64,000 nucleotides of DNA, from positions 4,166,501-4,230,500 of the forward strand of contig NZ_CP098755.1 of the NCBI RefSeq assembly GCF_023746555.1, in the 5' to 3' direction. The notes beneath the pieces were generated by a model, which saw only the letters and a program-made list of their open reading frames with translations, made no database searches and was not told where the DNA came from. Positions 1 to 8,487 of this stretch are shown here, piece after piece (position 1 is the first letter of the stretch; each line of letters starts with the position of its first letter). Position numbers and translations under genes: made by a program. Origin of the DNA: Brevibacillus ruminantium. Lineage in GTDB: Bacteria > Bacillota > Bacilli > Brevibacillales > Brevibacillaceae.

Positions 1-66
1 TTTTTAAAAAGCACGGTGTCTCTCTTATCCTCCAGTACTTTTCCGTGGGGATAGGAGTGACACCGT
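1..66 (-). terminator. Rho-independent terminator of the gene at 103-729
   Basis: Two 18-base arms (13-30 and 49-66) pair with two mismatches around an 18-base loop. Read on the minus strand, the hairpin is followed by a T-rich stretch at the window edge. It lies about 40 bases past the stop codon of the minus-strand gene, which fits its 3' end. Confidence 0.7.
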
Positions 67-102
67 CTTCTAATGGCTTAACATTTTTATTAATAACTGA
101 CC

Positions 103-729
103 TTAGCCTATCGTATCATCATCAGAAGAGTCCTCTTCGAGAGGATTTATCCCTTCACGAATTTTTTCAATGATTTCTTCAGGATTATACTTAGTACCGG
201 GTGTAGCGTCGAGTAATCGAGCAGCACGCTGTTCAAGCCATACACTTTCATCCCCGTCAGAGTTAACTGCCACAAATATATAGCCGCCTGCATAATCAAA
301 ATATTTCAAGCGAACGTCTTCCCCGAGATCATTCACAATCTTTTGGTACATTTCATACAATTCCGGGCCTGTTTTTTCGCGTCCTGCTCCCCTCGACTCA
401 GTGTCAGTCGCTAAAACAATACCTTTAACCTGCTTGCCATCCATGATAAACCATAGCTTTTCATCAGAAGGTATCAATAGCTCCGTCAAGCGTGAACCCT
501 GAAATGACAGAATTTCTTCGGTATCAGGCAAATCAGAACCGTCAATAGAGAAGTCAGATAAAACGAAATCTGTTGCTTCCGATAACGTTTTATTTTGATT
601 GACGGTTTCAAATTTTTTATAAGCATTCAACGCTTCAATATTTCCTTTATTCATTGCTCCAACACCTGAAATTATAAAAACTCCAGCAATAATTGTTATA
701 CCCCAAATGAACAAACCAGATTTTTTCAT
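103..729 (-). CDS. Uncharacterised membrane-anchored protein
   Basis: I do not recognise a family. From the chosen start (MKKSGLF, 208 aa) there is one N-terminal hydrophobic segment at about residues 5-22, with no lipobox, so the protein is probably anchored with a soluble domain outside. The rest is acidic and polar and ends in an Asp/Ser-rich tail. The reading frame is open 30 codons further upstream, but the ATG at 729 follows a GGAGGGAG ribosome site at good spacing, so I place the start there. It is monocistronic, with a terminator downstream. Confidence 0.7.
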   Translation of the reverse strand: MKKSGLFIWGITIIAGVFIISGVGAMNKGNIEALNAYKKFETVNQNKTLSEATDFVLSDFSIDGSDLPDTEEILSFQGSRLTELLIPSDEKLWFIMDGKQVKGIVLATDTESRGAGREKTGPELYEMYQKIVNDLGEDVRLKYFDYAGGYIFVAVNSDGDESVWLEQRAARLLDATPGTKYNPEEIIEKIREGINPLEEDSSDDDTIG

Positions 730-835
730 ATTCTCCCTCCTCGATTCTCTTTTTTCAAATCCATATAACGAATGTGTCCATTCTTGTCTGGAGCTATATA
801 CAAAATCATCATAGGGCATTGTAAATAACTACTAC

Positions 836-880
836 AAAAAAAAGCTTACTCCTCTTCACCAGGAAGAAGAAATAAGCCTT
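836..880 (-). terminator. Terminator after the glycosyltransferase gene
   Basis: A hairpin whose outer arms are GCTTA/TAAGC is followed on the minus strand by eight T residues. It lies about 90 bases past the stop of the gene at 968-1936 and separates it from the gene at 103-729. Confidence 0.65.
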
Positions 881-967
881 TTCTTCTGAACATTATTTCA
901 TAGCTTCAGCAGAGAAAAACGCACATCCAACGCACATCGTTTGGACTATCGTCAATCCCCTGGCTTT

Positions 968-1936
968 TTACACCTGCAGCAACAGCAAAATAATCGAGGT
1001 CAAGCTGAAGCATACACTGATCAGGCAAAGAAACGCCACGACCTGCTTTTGGTTCATCCCCGTCCGCAACAGACGATAATGGGCTTGACTGGCATCTGCC
1101 TGGTAAATCGGTTTGCCCTGCATAAAGCGCTTGGCGACAACAAACAGATTGTCGAAAATGGGTACGCCCAGCGCGAGGATCGGGATGAACAGCGAGAGAA
1201 TCGTCGCCTGCTTGAACGCACCGTCGAGCGCAATCACCGCCAAAATGAATCCGAGAAACGTCGCTCCCGCATCGCCCATAAAAATTTTGGCCGGCGGCTT
1301 GTTATACCTCAGATAAGCGACCGCCACCCCGACAAGAATAATCGCCATGATCGCCGAAGTACTCTGCCCTTTTGCCAGCGCGACAATAAAGAGGGTTCCG
1401 GCTGAAATAGCCGAGAGTCCTCCTGCCAGTCCATCCATGCCATCCGAAAAGTTGATCACCGTCGTCACGCCGAAAATCCAGAGAATCGTCAGAATAAACT
1501 GTAACCAAACAGGGAGCAGCACGTATTCACCACTAAGCGGGTTGTAAAATCCTGTAAAGGCAATGCCAGAAGCGTACACCAGCACTGCCGCGGATAATTG
1601 CACGATCGTTTTGGGCAGTGCGGAGAAGTCTTTCCCCTGCGTTTTGTACCAGTCATCAATCGTTCCGATAATCAGCAACAAAAGTCCGCCTACCAGGACG
1701 GAGATGAGCTGAACCGGGGTCTCATTTGAAAACAGGATATAAGGTACCGCAAATCCGGCATAAATGGCATAGCTGGCGGTAAGCGGAATCGGCTCCCGAT
1801 GTATTTTACGCTCCACGTCTTTGCGAGGCTTGTCCACAAAATCAAGGCGAAATGCCAGTCTCCCTAATGGGGGGATCAGCAGGAAAACAATGAGAAACGA
1901 GATCAAAAAAGAAAGGATATAGAAAATCGTCACCAT
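968..1936 (-). CDS. Glycosyltransferase family 4 (WecA/TagO/MraY) sugar-1-phosphate transferase
   Basis: An integral membrane enzyme of 322 aa that should transfer a HexNAc-1-phosphate from a UDP-sugar to undecaprenyl phosphate, the first step of teichoic acid or other surface glycan synthesis. Visible family marks are IDDWYKT (acidic Mg-binding pair), NFSDGMDGLAGG and FMGDAGATFLGF, spread over about 10-11 hydrophobic segments. The usual His motif near the C-terminus is a variant here (QAHYRLL). The ATG lies directly after AGGAG; a GTG one codon later is also possible. The exact acceptor sugar cannot be told from sequence, and TagO is the most likely role in a Bacillales genome. Confidence 0.88.
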   Translation of the reverse strand: MVTIFYILSFLISFLIVFLLIPPLGRLAFRLDFVDKPRKDVERKIHREPIPLTASYAIYAGFAVPYILFSNETPVQLISVLVGGLLLLIIGTIDDWYKTQGKDFSALPKTIVQLSAAVLVYASGIAFTGFYNPLSGEYVLLPVWLQFILTILWIFGVTTVINFSDGMDGLAGGLSAISAGTLFIVALAKGQSTSAIMAIILVGVAVAYLRYNKPPAKIFMGDAGATFLGFILAVIALDGAFKQATILSLFIPILALGVPIFDNLFVVAKRFMQGKPIYQADASQAHYRLLRTGMNQKQVVAFLCLISVCFSLTSIILLLLQV

Positions 1937-1978
1937 CTCCTATAACGAGGGGCTGTCCCCTGCCTATTACCTCCACCT

Positions 1979-2007
1979 ATTATAGGAAAGTGGCAGAATT
2001 TTGTCGA
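1979..2007 (-). promoter_or_regulatory. Sigma-A promoter of the GT4 gene
   Basis: On the minus strand TCGACA (2007-2002) and TATAAT (1984-1979) are separated by 17 bases. The site starts just after the stop of ykkD and would give a leader of roughly 35 bases for the GT4 gene. Confidence 0.6.
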
Positions 2008-2013
2008 TCATGT

Positions 2014-2328
2014 TTACGAAATCGCCTTCAAACCAACCGCGGCCCCGAGCACCATGCAAATAAACAAGATACGACGCCAGTCTCTGGACTCTCCATAGAA
2101 CAGCATTCCCATGATCGCTCCGCCGGAGGCGCCAATACCGGTCCAGATCGCATAAGCCGTACCCATGGGCAAGTTTTCCATTGCCAACGCAAGAAACAGG
2201 AAGCTTGCTCCAAAGCCGAGGAGCATATACACCACGGATTGCCAGTTTTTGTCGCGGTGCATTTTATTAATCATTGTCACCCCGACCATTTCAAAAATCC
2301 CTGCCAGGATCAGATACAACCAAGCCAT
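2014..2328 (-). CDS. ykkD: SMR guanidinium exporter subunit, YkkD-like
   Basis: A 104-aa small multidrug resistance protein with four membrane helices and the conserved membrane glutamate (GIFEMVG, about residue 13). The GTAYAIWTGIG motif in helix 3 is typical of the Gdx/SugE side of the family. Its start overlaps the stop of the preceding SMR gene by one base (TGATG), so translation is coupled. Paired SMR genes behind a guanidine-I riboswitch encode heterodimeric guanidinium/proton antiporters (the YkkC/YkkD type), and I infer the same here. Confidence 0.9.
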   Translation of the reverse strand: MAWLYLILAGIFEMVGVTMINKMHRDKNWQSVVYMLLGFGASFLFLALAMENLPMGTAYAIWTGIGASGGAIMGMLFYGESRDWRRILFICMVLGAAVGLKAIS

Positions 2329-2675
2329 CAGGAATCAGCCCCTTCCTGCTCTGTTTCTTTCTCCCGCGTCACCAGCTTCAAACCGATTACCCCAGCCAGT
2401 AGCAGCAGGATCAGAAGAATTTTGCCCGTCTGAAACGGCTCTCCAAAAAAGACAATTTCCGCAAAAACCGTTCCCGCCGTTCCCAATCCGACAAAAACGG
2501 CATAGACCGTTCCGACAGGCAGTCGTTTGCCCGCCATGATCATCATGTAGAAGCTCACATAAATGGAAACGGCTGTGCCCAGCCATGTCCAGACGTCGGA
2601 AGCGTGCTTGAGTCCAATCACCCAAAAAACCTCGAAAAAGGCGGCAAAAAATACCTTGGCCCATTCCTTGTTCAC
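2328..2675 (-). CDS. ykkC: SMR guanidinium exporter subunit, YkkC-like
   Basis: A 115-aa SMR protein with four membrane helices and the key glutamate in helix 1 ([10 protein letters not shown]). Helix 3 reads [11 protein letters not shown], so the usual aromatic residue is replaced. That divergence between partners is expected of an obligate heterodimer. The start is GTG behind AGGAGAG. It is the first gene after the guanidine-I riboswitch, so guanidine should switch on both subunits. Confidence 0.9.
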   Translation of the reverse strand: MNKEWAKVFFAAFFEVFWVIGLKHASDVWTWLGTAVSIYVSFYMMIMAGKRLPVGTVYAVFVGLGTAGTVFAEIVFFGEPFQTGKILLILLLLAGVIGLKLVTREKETEQEGADS

Positions 2676-2813
2676 AGTGCTCTCCTCCCTTTTCCCGCAA
2701 AGTTGTTCGCAAGTGTCAGACCGTCAGAAGAAAACTTCGGCATACTTCGTTTCTGTAGCTCTCTGTGCGATTGGGACCAGGCAGAACAATGGTAGTTATT
2801 CCACCCGGACAAA

Positions 2814-2856
2814 TAAAAAAACCGGGATTATCGTCGTTGAAAACGATACTCCCGGG
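2814..2856 (-). terminator. Terminator stem of the guanidine riboswitch
   Basis: On the minus strand a CCGGGAGTATCG arm pairs with CGATAATCCCGG and is followed by seven T residues. The 5' arm overlaps the last conserved bases of the aptamer. Guanidine binding would therefore be expected to keep this terminator from forming. Confidence 0.85.
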
Positions 2857-2948
2857 CTTTTGTCCCTCCGTGTCCACAGCGCAATGCCGTGTGTTTTCTC
2901 TCGGACCTGACCAGCATGTCTGCTGCGGAACCCTAGAAAACTTTGCAT
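2848..2948 (-). ncRNA. Guanidine-I (ykkC) riboswitch aptamer
   Basis: The minus strand carries the conserved blocks of the guanidine-I class in order: CTAGGGTTCCG, GGTCCGAGAGA, AACACACGG, and ACGGAGGGA followed by AAAGCCCGGGAG. It lies between a sigma-A-like promoter and the SMR pair, with a terminator as expression platform. This is the strongest evidence that the SMR pair exports guanidinium. Confidence 0.93.
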
Positions 2949-2963
2949 CTTTGATTTGCCTTT

Positions 2964-2992
2964 ACCTTATCAAACGGCGGCTGATTGTTCAA
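2964..2992 (-). promoter_or_regulatory. Probable sigma-A promoter of the ykkCD riboswitch transcript
   Basis: TTGAAC (2992-2987) and TAAGGT (2969-2964) on the minus strand are 17 bases apart, just upstream of the aptamer. Confidence 0.5.
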
Positions 2993-3017
2993 GTACCTTT
3001 TTTGATCAAATAGCACC

Positions 3018-4292
3018 TTAATTTGCCATCTGGACCGGCAGCCAAAGCGACAGGGACGGCCAGACGATGATGATAACCAGAACCAGAATCATCAGCGCGA
3101 TAAACGGGACAACGCCTTTGACGACTTCCTCCAGCTTTTCTCTGGTGATTCCGCTGACGACAAACAGATTCAACCCGACGGGCGGGGTGATCATGCCCAG
3201 CTCCATGTTGACCGTCATGATAATCGCAAAATGAATCACATCGATGCCGAGAAGCTGCAGAATCGGCAGGAAAATCGGCAGGGTAATCAGGATGATCGAG
3301 GTGGGCTCGAGGAACATCCCCATGATAAAGAACAAGATATTGCAGGCGATCAGGAACGTCCATTTGTTGACGTCGCCCTCCATGATCCAGGCCGCGATAT
3401 TTTGCGGTACCTGTGCGTTGGTCAGATACAGCCCGAATACCGTGGCACCGGCAATAATGAAAAAGATCATGGAACTGGTATTCACCGTTTCACGCAGGAT
3501 GGCATGGGTATCCTTCCAGGAGATTTGGCGGTAGACAAAAACGGCGACGATCAGGGAATAGACGCAGGCTACCACCGAGGCTTCCGTCGGTGTGGCAACC
3601 CCCAAATAAATTGTACCCAGAATCAAAAAGGGCAGAAATGCTGCCGGCAAGGCTTTGATGCTGAGCTTGATACGCTCCTCCGTGCTGGCCTTGGGAAGAC
3701 GTCCAAAGTTTTTCACGCGGGCGTAAATGATCGCCGCAAGAATAAGAACCATGGTGAGAAACAATCCGGGCAAAAAGCCGGCCATAAACAGCTTGCCGAT
3801 GGATTCTTCGGCAACCGTACCGTATACGATCAACGGGATCGACGGCGGAATCAAAATTCCCAGCGTACCCGCTGCCGCTACCAGCCCCATCGAGTACCGT
3901 TTGCTGTAGCCTGCCTCGATCATACCGGGAATCATGATCGCCCCGATAGCTGCCGCCGTAGCCGGGCTGGAACCGGAAATCGCTGCAAAAACAGCACAAG
4001 CAAGGATCGTCACGACGGACAGCCCGCCCGCATAATGACCTACCCACGCACGCAGCGAATCGATCAGCGCTTTCGAGATTCCCCCGCGGGACATCAATAC
4101 GCCGGCCAGAATGAAGCCGGGAATCGCCATCAGCGTGGATACATTCAGGGAAGAAAACATCTTTTGCGGCAGAACATCCAGGTTAAATCCGCTATCCAGC
4201 AGCGCCAGCGCAGCAGAAAAGACCAGTGCAATCGCGACGGGCACCCTCAGCAATAAAAGCAGAAAAAAGAGGATAAATACTATCCATTCCAC
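3018..4292 (-). CDS. dctM: TRAP transporter large membrane subunit DctM
   Basis: A 424-aa polytopic protein of the DctM family, the large permease of a tripartite ATP-independent periplasmic transporter. About 11-12 hydrophobic helices are visible, with typical stretches such as AAISGSSPATAAAIG, IPPSIPLIVYG and MITPPVGLNLFV. It overlaps the upstream dctQ gene by 13 bases and is the last gene of dctP-dctQ-dctM. The substrate is unknown; C4-dicarboxylates or other carboxylates are usual for the family. Confidence 0.93.
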   Translation of the reverse strand: MEWIVFILFFLLLLLRVPVAIALVFSAALALLDSGFNLDVLPQKMFSSLNVSTLMAIPGFILAGVLMSRGGISKALIDSLRAWVGHYAGGLSVVTILACAVFAAISGSSPATAAAIGAIMIPGMIEAGYSKRYSMGLVAAAGTLGILIPPSIPLIVYGTVAEESIGKLFMAGFLPGLFLTMVLILAAIIYARVKNFGRLPKASTEERIKLSIKALPAAFLPFLILGTIYLGVATPTEASVVACVYSLIVAVFVYRQISWKDTHAILRETVNTSSMIFFIIAGATVFGLYLTNAQVPQNIAAWIMEGDVNKWTFLIACNILFFIMGMFLEPTSIILITLPIFLPILQLLGIDVIHFAIIMTVNMELGMITPPVGLNLFVVSGITREKLEEVVKGVVPFIALMILVLVIIIVWPSLSLWLPVQMAN

Positions 4293-4771
4293 TCGATTTT
4301 CACCTCTTTTTTCAGACTAATTAACAGCTTTTCAAGGAAACGATAACCGAGCATGAGACCGCTAACGGGAATAACCATGTACACAATCCATAAATAAATG
4401 CCGACGTCCGTCGATTGCTGCTGTGTTTCCCAGTACAAAGAGAGAAGCTTTCCTCCAAAAAAGACAAATGCCAGGCAGAACAGGATTCCCAATCCATTTG
4501 AAAACACATCAAACGCTTTTTTTAAAGATGCCGGCAGTCGATCATACAAAATATCCACCTGAATATGATGCCCTTCCCGAAGTGCCACTGCAAAACCGAT
4601 CAAGGCTCCCCAGACGACAAAATACGTTGATATTTCATCGATCCATGCTTTTGGACTGTTGAAAACATAGCGACATACGACGCCATAAAAAATCAGGGAT
4701 ACACCGATGACCAGGAGCGATCCAGCCAGATAATCCTCAAATTTGCTGTACCTTTCCCTCCATGTTGACAT
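4280..4771 (-). CDS. dctQ: TRAP transporter small membrane subunit DctQ
   Basis: A 163-aa protein with four hydrophobic helices, fitting the small permease that pairs with DctM. The reading frame opens six codons earlier, but the ATG at 4771 (MSTWRER) follows GGAGGAGGTG at good spacing, so I start there. The family motif SPKAWIDEIS and a conserved ALREGHHIQVD stretch support the call. It lies between dctP and dctM. Confidence 0.9.
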   Translation of the reverse strand: MSTWRERYSKFEDYLAGSLLVIGVSLIFYGVVCRYVFNSPKAWIDEISTYFVVWGALIGFAVALREGHHIQVDILYDRLPASLKKAFDVFSNGLGILFCLAFVFFGGKLLSLYWETQQQSTDVGIYLWIVYMVIPVSGLMLGYRFLEKLLISLKKEVKIEWNG

Positions 4772-4837
4772 CGAATCCACCTCCTCCAATCGATATCAAA
4801 TGACTATCTGTGATTGATCTTCGCTTTTCTCTTGATC

Positions 4838-4880
4838 AAAAAGGAAGGCACCGTGCTCTTTGCCACAGAGGTGCCTCCCA
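4838..4880 (-). terminator. Leaky terminator between dctP and dctQ
   Basis: On the minus strand GGGAGGCACC pairs with GGTGCCTTCC, followed by five T residues. Placed inside an operon right after the binding-protein gene, it would lower dctQM relative to dctP, which fits the excess of binding protein over permease usual for such systems. Confidence 0.7.
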
Positions 4881-4893
4881 TCCCTGTTCCCGC

Positions 4894-5916
4894 TTACAGT
4901 TGTCGTGCTCCATCAATGAACTCTTTGCCGACGGTTTCGGAGAATTCACTGTATACCGGCTCCATTACCTTCACGAAGGCTTCGCGATCCGCTTCACTCA
5001 GCTCGACAACCTGCATTTTGCCAGAGCTTTTCAGCTTGTTCTCCGACTCCTTGTCCAGTTCAACTGCCAGCTCACGCTCGTATTTGGTCGCTTCTGTCAT
5101 CGACTCGTCGAAAGCCTTGCGGATATCTTCCGGCAGACCGCTGTACCATTTTTTGTTGGTCAATACAATGTAATCGAGGCGGCCGTGGTTGGAGATGATG
5201 AGATGCTTTTGTACTTCTTCGTACTTTTGCGTGTCGATGTTGTTCCAGGTGTTTTCCTGGCCGTCTACAGTACCCTGCTGCAACGCCGTGTAGGTTTCGC
5301 CAAACGGAATCGTCGCTGCCCCGGAACCCAGTGCCTTAAACTGCGCCTCCAGCACCTTCCCAGCCTGCGTGCGGAATTTCAGACCTTTGAAATCTTCCGG
5401 CTTGGTAAGAGGTTTATTTGCGGTGAAGACTTTAAAGCCGTTTTCCCACATGGCAAGACCCAGCATGTTTTTGCTATCCAGGGAACCGAGAAGCTTTTTG
5501 CCCAAGTCTCCGTCCCAGAATTTAAGTACAGAATCGTGGTTTTTGAACAAGAACGGCATATCTACGATCTGGAAAGCCGGGTTGAATCCGACCAGCTTGG
5601 TTGCAGATGGAGCAATGATTTGGACGTTGCCAGCCTGGAGGGCTTCCATCTCGTCTTTGTCACCGTAGAGCTGAGAGGACGGATAGACTTCTACTTTTAC
5701 CTTTCCGCCCGTCTTCTCTGCCATCATATCGGCAAATTTGGTGGCAGCCTTCCCTTTTGGACTGTCCGCCGTGGTTACGTGTGAAAACTTGATGATCAGC
5801 GGTTTTTCTGGTGTGTACGCCGATGCATCCTGAGATTTGGAGCCGCCGCATCCTGCCGCTGTCAGCAGCACGAGCGAAAGACAGCCCGCCATCGCTGCTT
5901 TCCAACCTTTTTTCAT
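4894..5916 (-). CDS. dctP: TRAP transporter substrate-binding lipoprotein DctP
   Basis: A 340-aa DctP-family extracytoplasmic binding protein. It has a Lys-rich start, a hydrophobic segment and a lipobox (LTAAGC, Cys at about residue 23), so it is tethered to the outer membrane face. The middle carries the family signature region with Arg in GLKFRTQAG and the stretch GTVDGQENTW. It is first in the operon with dctQM and has a GGGGGAT-type ribosome site before the ATG. The ligand is not predictable; a carboxylate is likely. Confidence 0.93.
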   Translation of the reverse strand: MKKGWKAAMAGCLSLVLLTAAGCGGSKSQDASAYTPEKPLIIKFSHVTTADSPKGKAATKFADMMAEKTGGKVKVEVYPSSQLYGDKDEMEALQAGNVQIIAPSATKLVGFNPAFQIVDMPFLFKNHDSVLKFWDGDLGKKLLGSLDSKNMLGLAMWENGFKVFTANKPLTKPEDFKGLKFRTQAGKVLEAQFKALGSGAATIPFGETYTALQQGTVDGQENTWNNIDTQKYEEVQKHLIISNHGRLDYIVLTNKKWYSGLPEDIRKAFDESMTEATKYERELAVELDKESENKLKSSGKMQVVELSEADREAFVKVMEPVYSEFSETVGKEFIDGARQL

Positions 5917-6086
5917 GAGAAATCCCCCTACCTTTCAGATGAAAACGCTTTCTGGAGCTATTTTAGGGAATATTGCCGCGAATGGGAATATTACGGACGT
6001 ATTGTTCTTTTTGGTCTTTTTGGTCTCGGCCGAATCGGCATGCAGAAGGGATTTGTGTGACAAATGGGCGCGAATGACGAACATGC

Positions 6087-6150
6087 CAAAAAAGCGACTG
6101 ATACCAGCAAGGCGCCAAAAAGCAGCCTTCAGGTCAGTCGCTCTTTTTTC
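6087..6150. terminator. Bidirectional terminator
   Basis: AGCGACTGA (6091 onward) and TCAGTCGCT (from 6134) form a stem with an A-run before and a T-run after, so it can work on both strands. Its main use is to end the minus-strand SLC13 transporter gene, whose stop is at 6178, before dctP. Confidence 0.8.
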
Positions 6151-6177
6151 TCGTTTTACTTCACGCAACGTTCTGGA

Positions 6178-7686
6178 CTAATAATACCCGAGCCATTTCC
6201 ACCAGGTCAGCGCCATCAGGAATGTGACGCCCGTCGTGATGAGTGTCAACCAAAAGCCGGGTACAAAGAAATCCTGCTGCGTCACCCATCCCGTTCCATG
6301 CACCATCACGCCGGGAATCGTTTCTACGACCAAAATAAATCCGTACAAACTGGTAAGTCCGGCAACAATGGCGAGCAGCAGCGCCGGGGAGTCAGGAGAG
6401 TGAGCCGCCAATGCCACTACTACAGGCACTGTGGCGATCACAGCCGTAGATACATTTGACGTCACTTTGTGAATCAGCTGTGTAAGTACAGCTACCGTCA
6501 ACACAGCCAGCGCAGGATTAGAGAAAAGGAATAGGGTCACGTCGGATTCCATCCATTTGGACAAGTAATCTGTAACGCCAGTCTCGTACAGCGCCCTCCC
6601 CAGCGACAGGGTGACGCCAAGCATCACCAGCGGAGAAAATTTGACATCGATAATCTTCTCCCAGTCCGCCACTTTGATCCCCGGCCACGCCATCAGAACA
6701 GCTCCGATCAAAGCGGGAATGACGGGAGGCCACCCGTGAACGCCTTCCAGCGCCCAGAAGACGCATACCCCGGCGAGAATGCCCATCAGCCGTTTTTCCT
6801 TGGAACTGATCGGTCCCAGTTCTGCGATCAGCTCTTTCATCTTTTCCTTCAATCCGCTCGGCATCGGCTCTTTCACAGGAAAAGAGCGATACAGCACCCA
6901 CCAGGATGCCGGGATCATGATCAACCACATCGGCAAAGCCAGCACGAGCCAATCCATATAGGTGACATGTGTCTGCAGATAGGTGTTGATCAAATCGACA
7001 GTAATTACGTTTCCAAGAGCTGCCGGCAAGACAGCCGTTCCGCTTATTCCACAGCCGACCACGACGCCCATCATCAGCTTTTTGCCGCGGACTTCCCCTG
7101 CTTTTACCCCGAGAATCGACGCGATGGAAAAGACGATGGGCAACAGCATCGCTGTCCGAACGGCAGCAGCGGGAATGAAAAAGGCCAAAATTTGCGGAAC
7201 GAGAAGGATCCCGGCGAGCACGCCCCCTTTTTTCTCGCCCAACCAGTAGAGCAGCTGATACGCCAGACGCTTGCCAAGCGGTGTTTGTTCCACGGCACTC
7301 GCAATCATCATGCCCGCGACGATAAGAAATATTGCTGGCGACGCAAAGCCTGACAAGATCAAGTCCGTGGAAACCGCTCCCGATATCGGCAGCAAAATCA
7401 AAACAAGCACGGCTGTCATCGAAAAGGGAATCGGTTCCAGCACCCAGAGCACGATTACGGCCAGTGTGATCGCAAGGGTTACCCGAGCCCCATAGTCCAT
7501 GTACGCTTCGAGTCCAAAATAGATGAGTACAAAAGCGAGGAGAGACAAGGCAAACCAGAGCGGCTTTCGCAGCGCCGTCCAGCGTTTGGTTGCCGTCTGG
7601 AGTTTCATTGCCTTTTGGCGTTTGGCTGCCTCCGATTCTGGCCTGACTGTCTCCTCGTCCGGCTGCGGCTTGCTGATCGTGGACAT
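6178..7686 (-). CDS. SLC13/DASS-family anion transporter
   Basis: A 502-aa polytopic protein of the divalent-anion:sodium symporter (SLC13, CitT/SdcS-like) family. About 60 hydrophilic N-terminal residues precede roughly 11-12 membrane helices. Family-like stretches include VLWVLEPIPFSMTAVLVL, the paired hairpin regions, and TSNVSTAVIATVPVV with the SNT-type motif. The ATG follows GGGGGAAAG. Likely substrates are di- or tricarboxylates or sulfate. The neighbours are a TRAP transporter and a lactate-type permease, so the region is rich in carboxylate uptake. Confidence 0.88.
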   Translation of the reverse strand: MSTISKPQPDEETVRPESEAAKRQKAMKLQTATKRWTALRKPLWFALSLLAFVLIYFGLEAYMDYGARVTLAITLAVIVLWVLEPIPFSMTAVLVLILLPISGAVSTDLILSGFASPAIFLIVAGMMIASAVEQTPLGKRLAYQLLYWLGEKKGGVLAGILLVPQILAFFIPAAAVRTAMLLPIVFSIASILGVKAGEVRGKKLMMGVVVGCGISGTAVLPAALGNVITVDLINTYLQTHVTYMDWLVLALPMWLIMIPASWWVLYRSFPVKEPMPSGLKEKMKELIAELGPISSKEKRLMGILAGVCVFWALEGVHGWPPVIPALIGAVLMAWPGIKVADWEKIIDVKFSPLVMLGVTLSLGRALYETGVTDYLSKWMESDVTLFLFSNPALAVLTVAVLTQLIHKVTSNVSTAVIATVPVVVALAAHSPDSPALLLAIVAGLTSLYGFILVVETIPGVMVHGTGWVTQQDFFVPGFWLTLITTGVTFLMALTWWKWLGYY

Positions 7687-7793
7687 GAGCTTTCCCCCAA
7701 AAACGCATTCTCCGTACAGGATAGGGCATCCTTTTTTATTTGTCTATCTATTTGGAAGATTCATATGACCTCTCAATTCTCCGGCAGCCGGGC

Positions 7794-8351
7794 CTATCTG
7801 CCCGCATTGGAGTCGATCACCAGATAATAGCTGCATGGCGTTTCCCCGACATTGATAAAGCGGTGGGGCAGATCCGCCTCAAAGTAGAGCGAATCCCCTT
7901 CTTCCAGTATTGTATCGAGCAGACCTTCGCCAAGCACAGCCCGCAGCCTCCCCTGAGCGACGACAAGGTATTCCTTTACCCCTTGTTTGTGTGCGGGAAA
8001 CAGCCCAGACTCTTTGCCTGCCGGGACGACATTCAGCACAAATTCAATCCCTTTCGCTGGAAACGAAGGAGACAACAAGTGGCGCTCGAAGCCTGACTGC
8101 TCATCGCGGTAAACGAGACGCTCCCCTTTTCGAATGAGCATAACCTCCCGTTTTTCCTGCTCCCCTAAAAGCTGCGACAGGGTAAGCTCCAGTGCCTCCG
8201 CGATCTGGCAAGCGACATGCAAGGTCGGATTTTTTTCCTCACGCTCAATCATCGACAGCATGGCAGGGCTTACCCCTGAGCGATCCGACAGCTCTTGCAG
8301 CGTCAATCCCTTTTCTTTTCGCGCCTGTTTGACGTTCAGACCGAAGCTCAT
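7794..8351 (-). CDS. XRE-family regulator with cupin sensor domain
   Basis: A 185-aa transcription regulator. Residues 5-60 form a helix-turn-helix of the XRE type (LTLQELSDRSGVSPAMLSMIE), and about residues 105-180 form a cupin fold (KEYLVVAQGRLRAVLGEG, then DLPHRFINVG). The cupin should bind a small metabolite. The gene is divergent from the lactate-type permease across a 136-base region with palindromes, so it probably controls that permease, the downstream SLC13 gene, or both. The ligand is unknown. Confidence 0.85.
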   Translation of the reverse strand: MSFGLNVKQARKEKGLTLQELSDRSGVSPAMLSMIEREEKNPTLHVACQIAEALELTLSQLLGEQEKREVMLIRKGERLVYRDEQSGFERHLLSPSFPAKGIEFVLNVVPAGKESGLFPAHKQGVKEYLVVAQGRLRAVLGEGLLDTILEEGDSLYFEADLPHRFINVGETPCSYYLVIDSNAGR

Positions 8352-8410
8352 CTTCTTTCCCCCTTGTATCTCTCCTGAAAACGATTGATCTTCTAGAAAC
8401 TATAGGAAAA

Positions 8411-8470
8411 AAAACCTTGACGAGTCAAGTTGTCATTCACTATGATAAATAATAATTTACTATAGTATAA
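8411..8470 (+). promoter_or_regulatory. Promoter and candidate operators of the lactate-type permease
   Basis: TTGACG (8417-8422) and TATGAT (8441-8446) are 18 bases apart. The -35 box lies in a palindrome (CTTGAC-GA-GTCAAG), and a second perfect palindrome TACTATAGTA lies downstream of the -10. Both are plausible sites for the divergent XRE-cupin regulator. Confidence 0.55.
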
Positions 8471-8487
8471 ATAAGGTGGAGTTTTTG

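Noticed and set aside
1938-1986. Leader hairpin hiding the ribosome site of the GT4 gene
   Set aside because: One arm overlaps the -10 box of the predicted promoter and would be absent from the mRNA.
4810-5784. 324-codon plus-strand open frame over dctP
   Set aside because: It is antisense to a clear DctP lipoprotein gene and has no recognisable domain or ribosome site.
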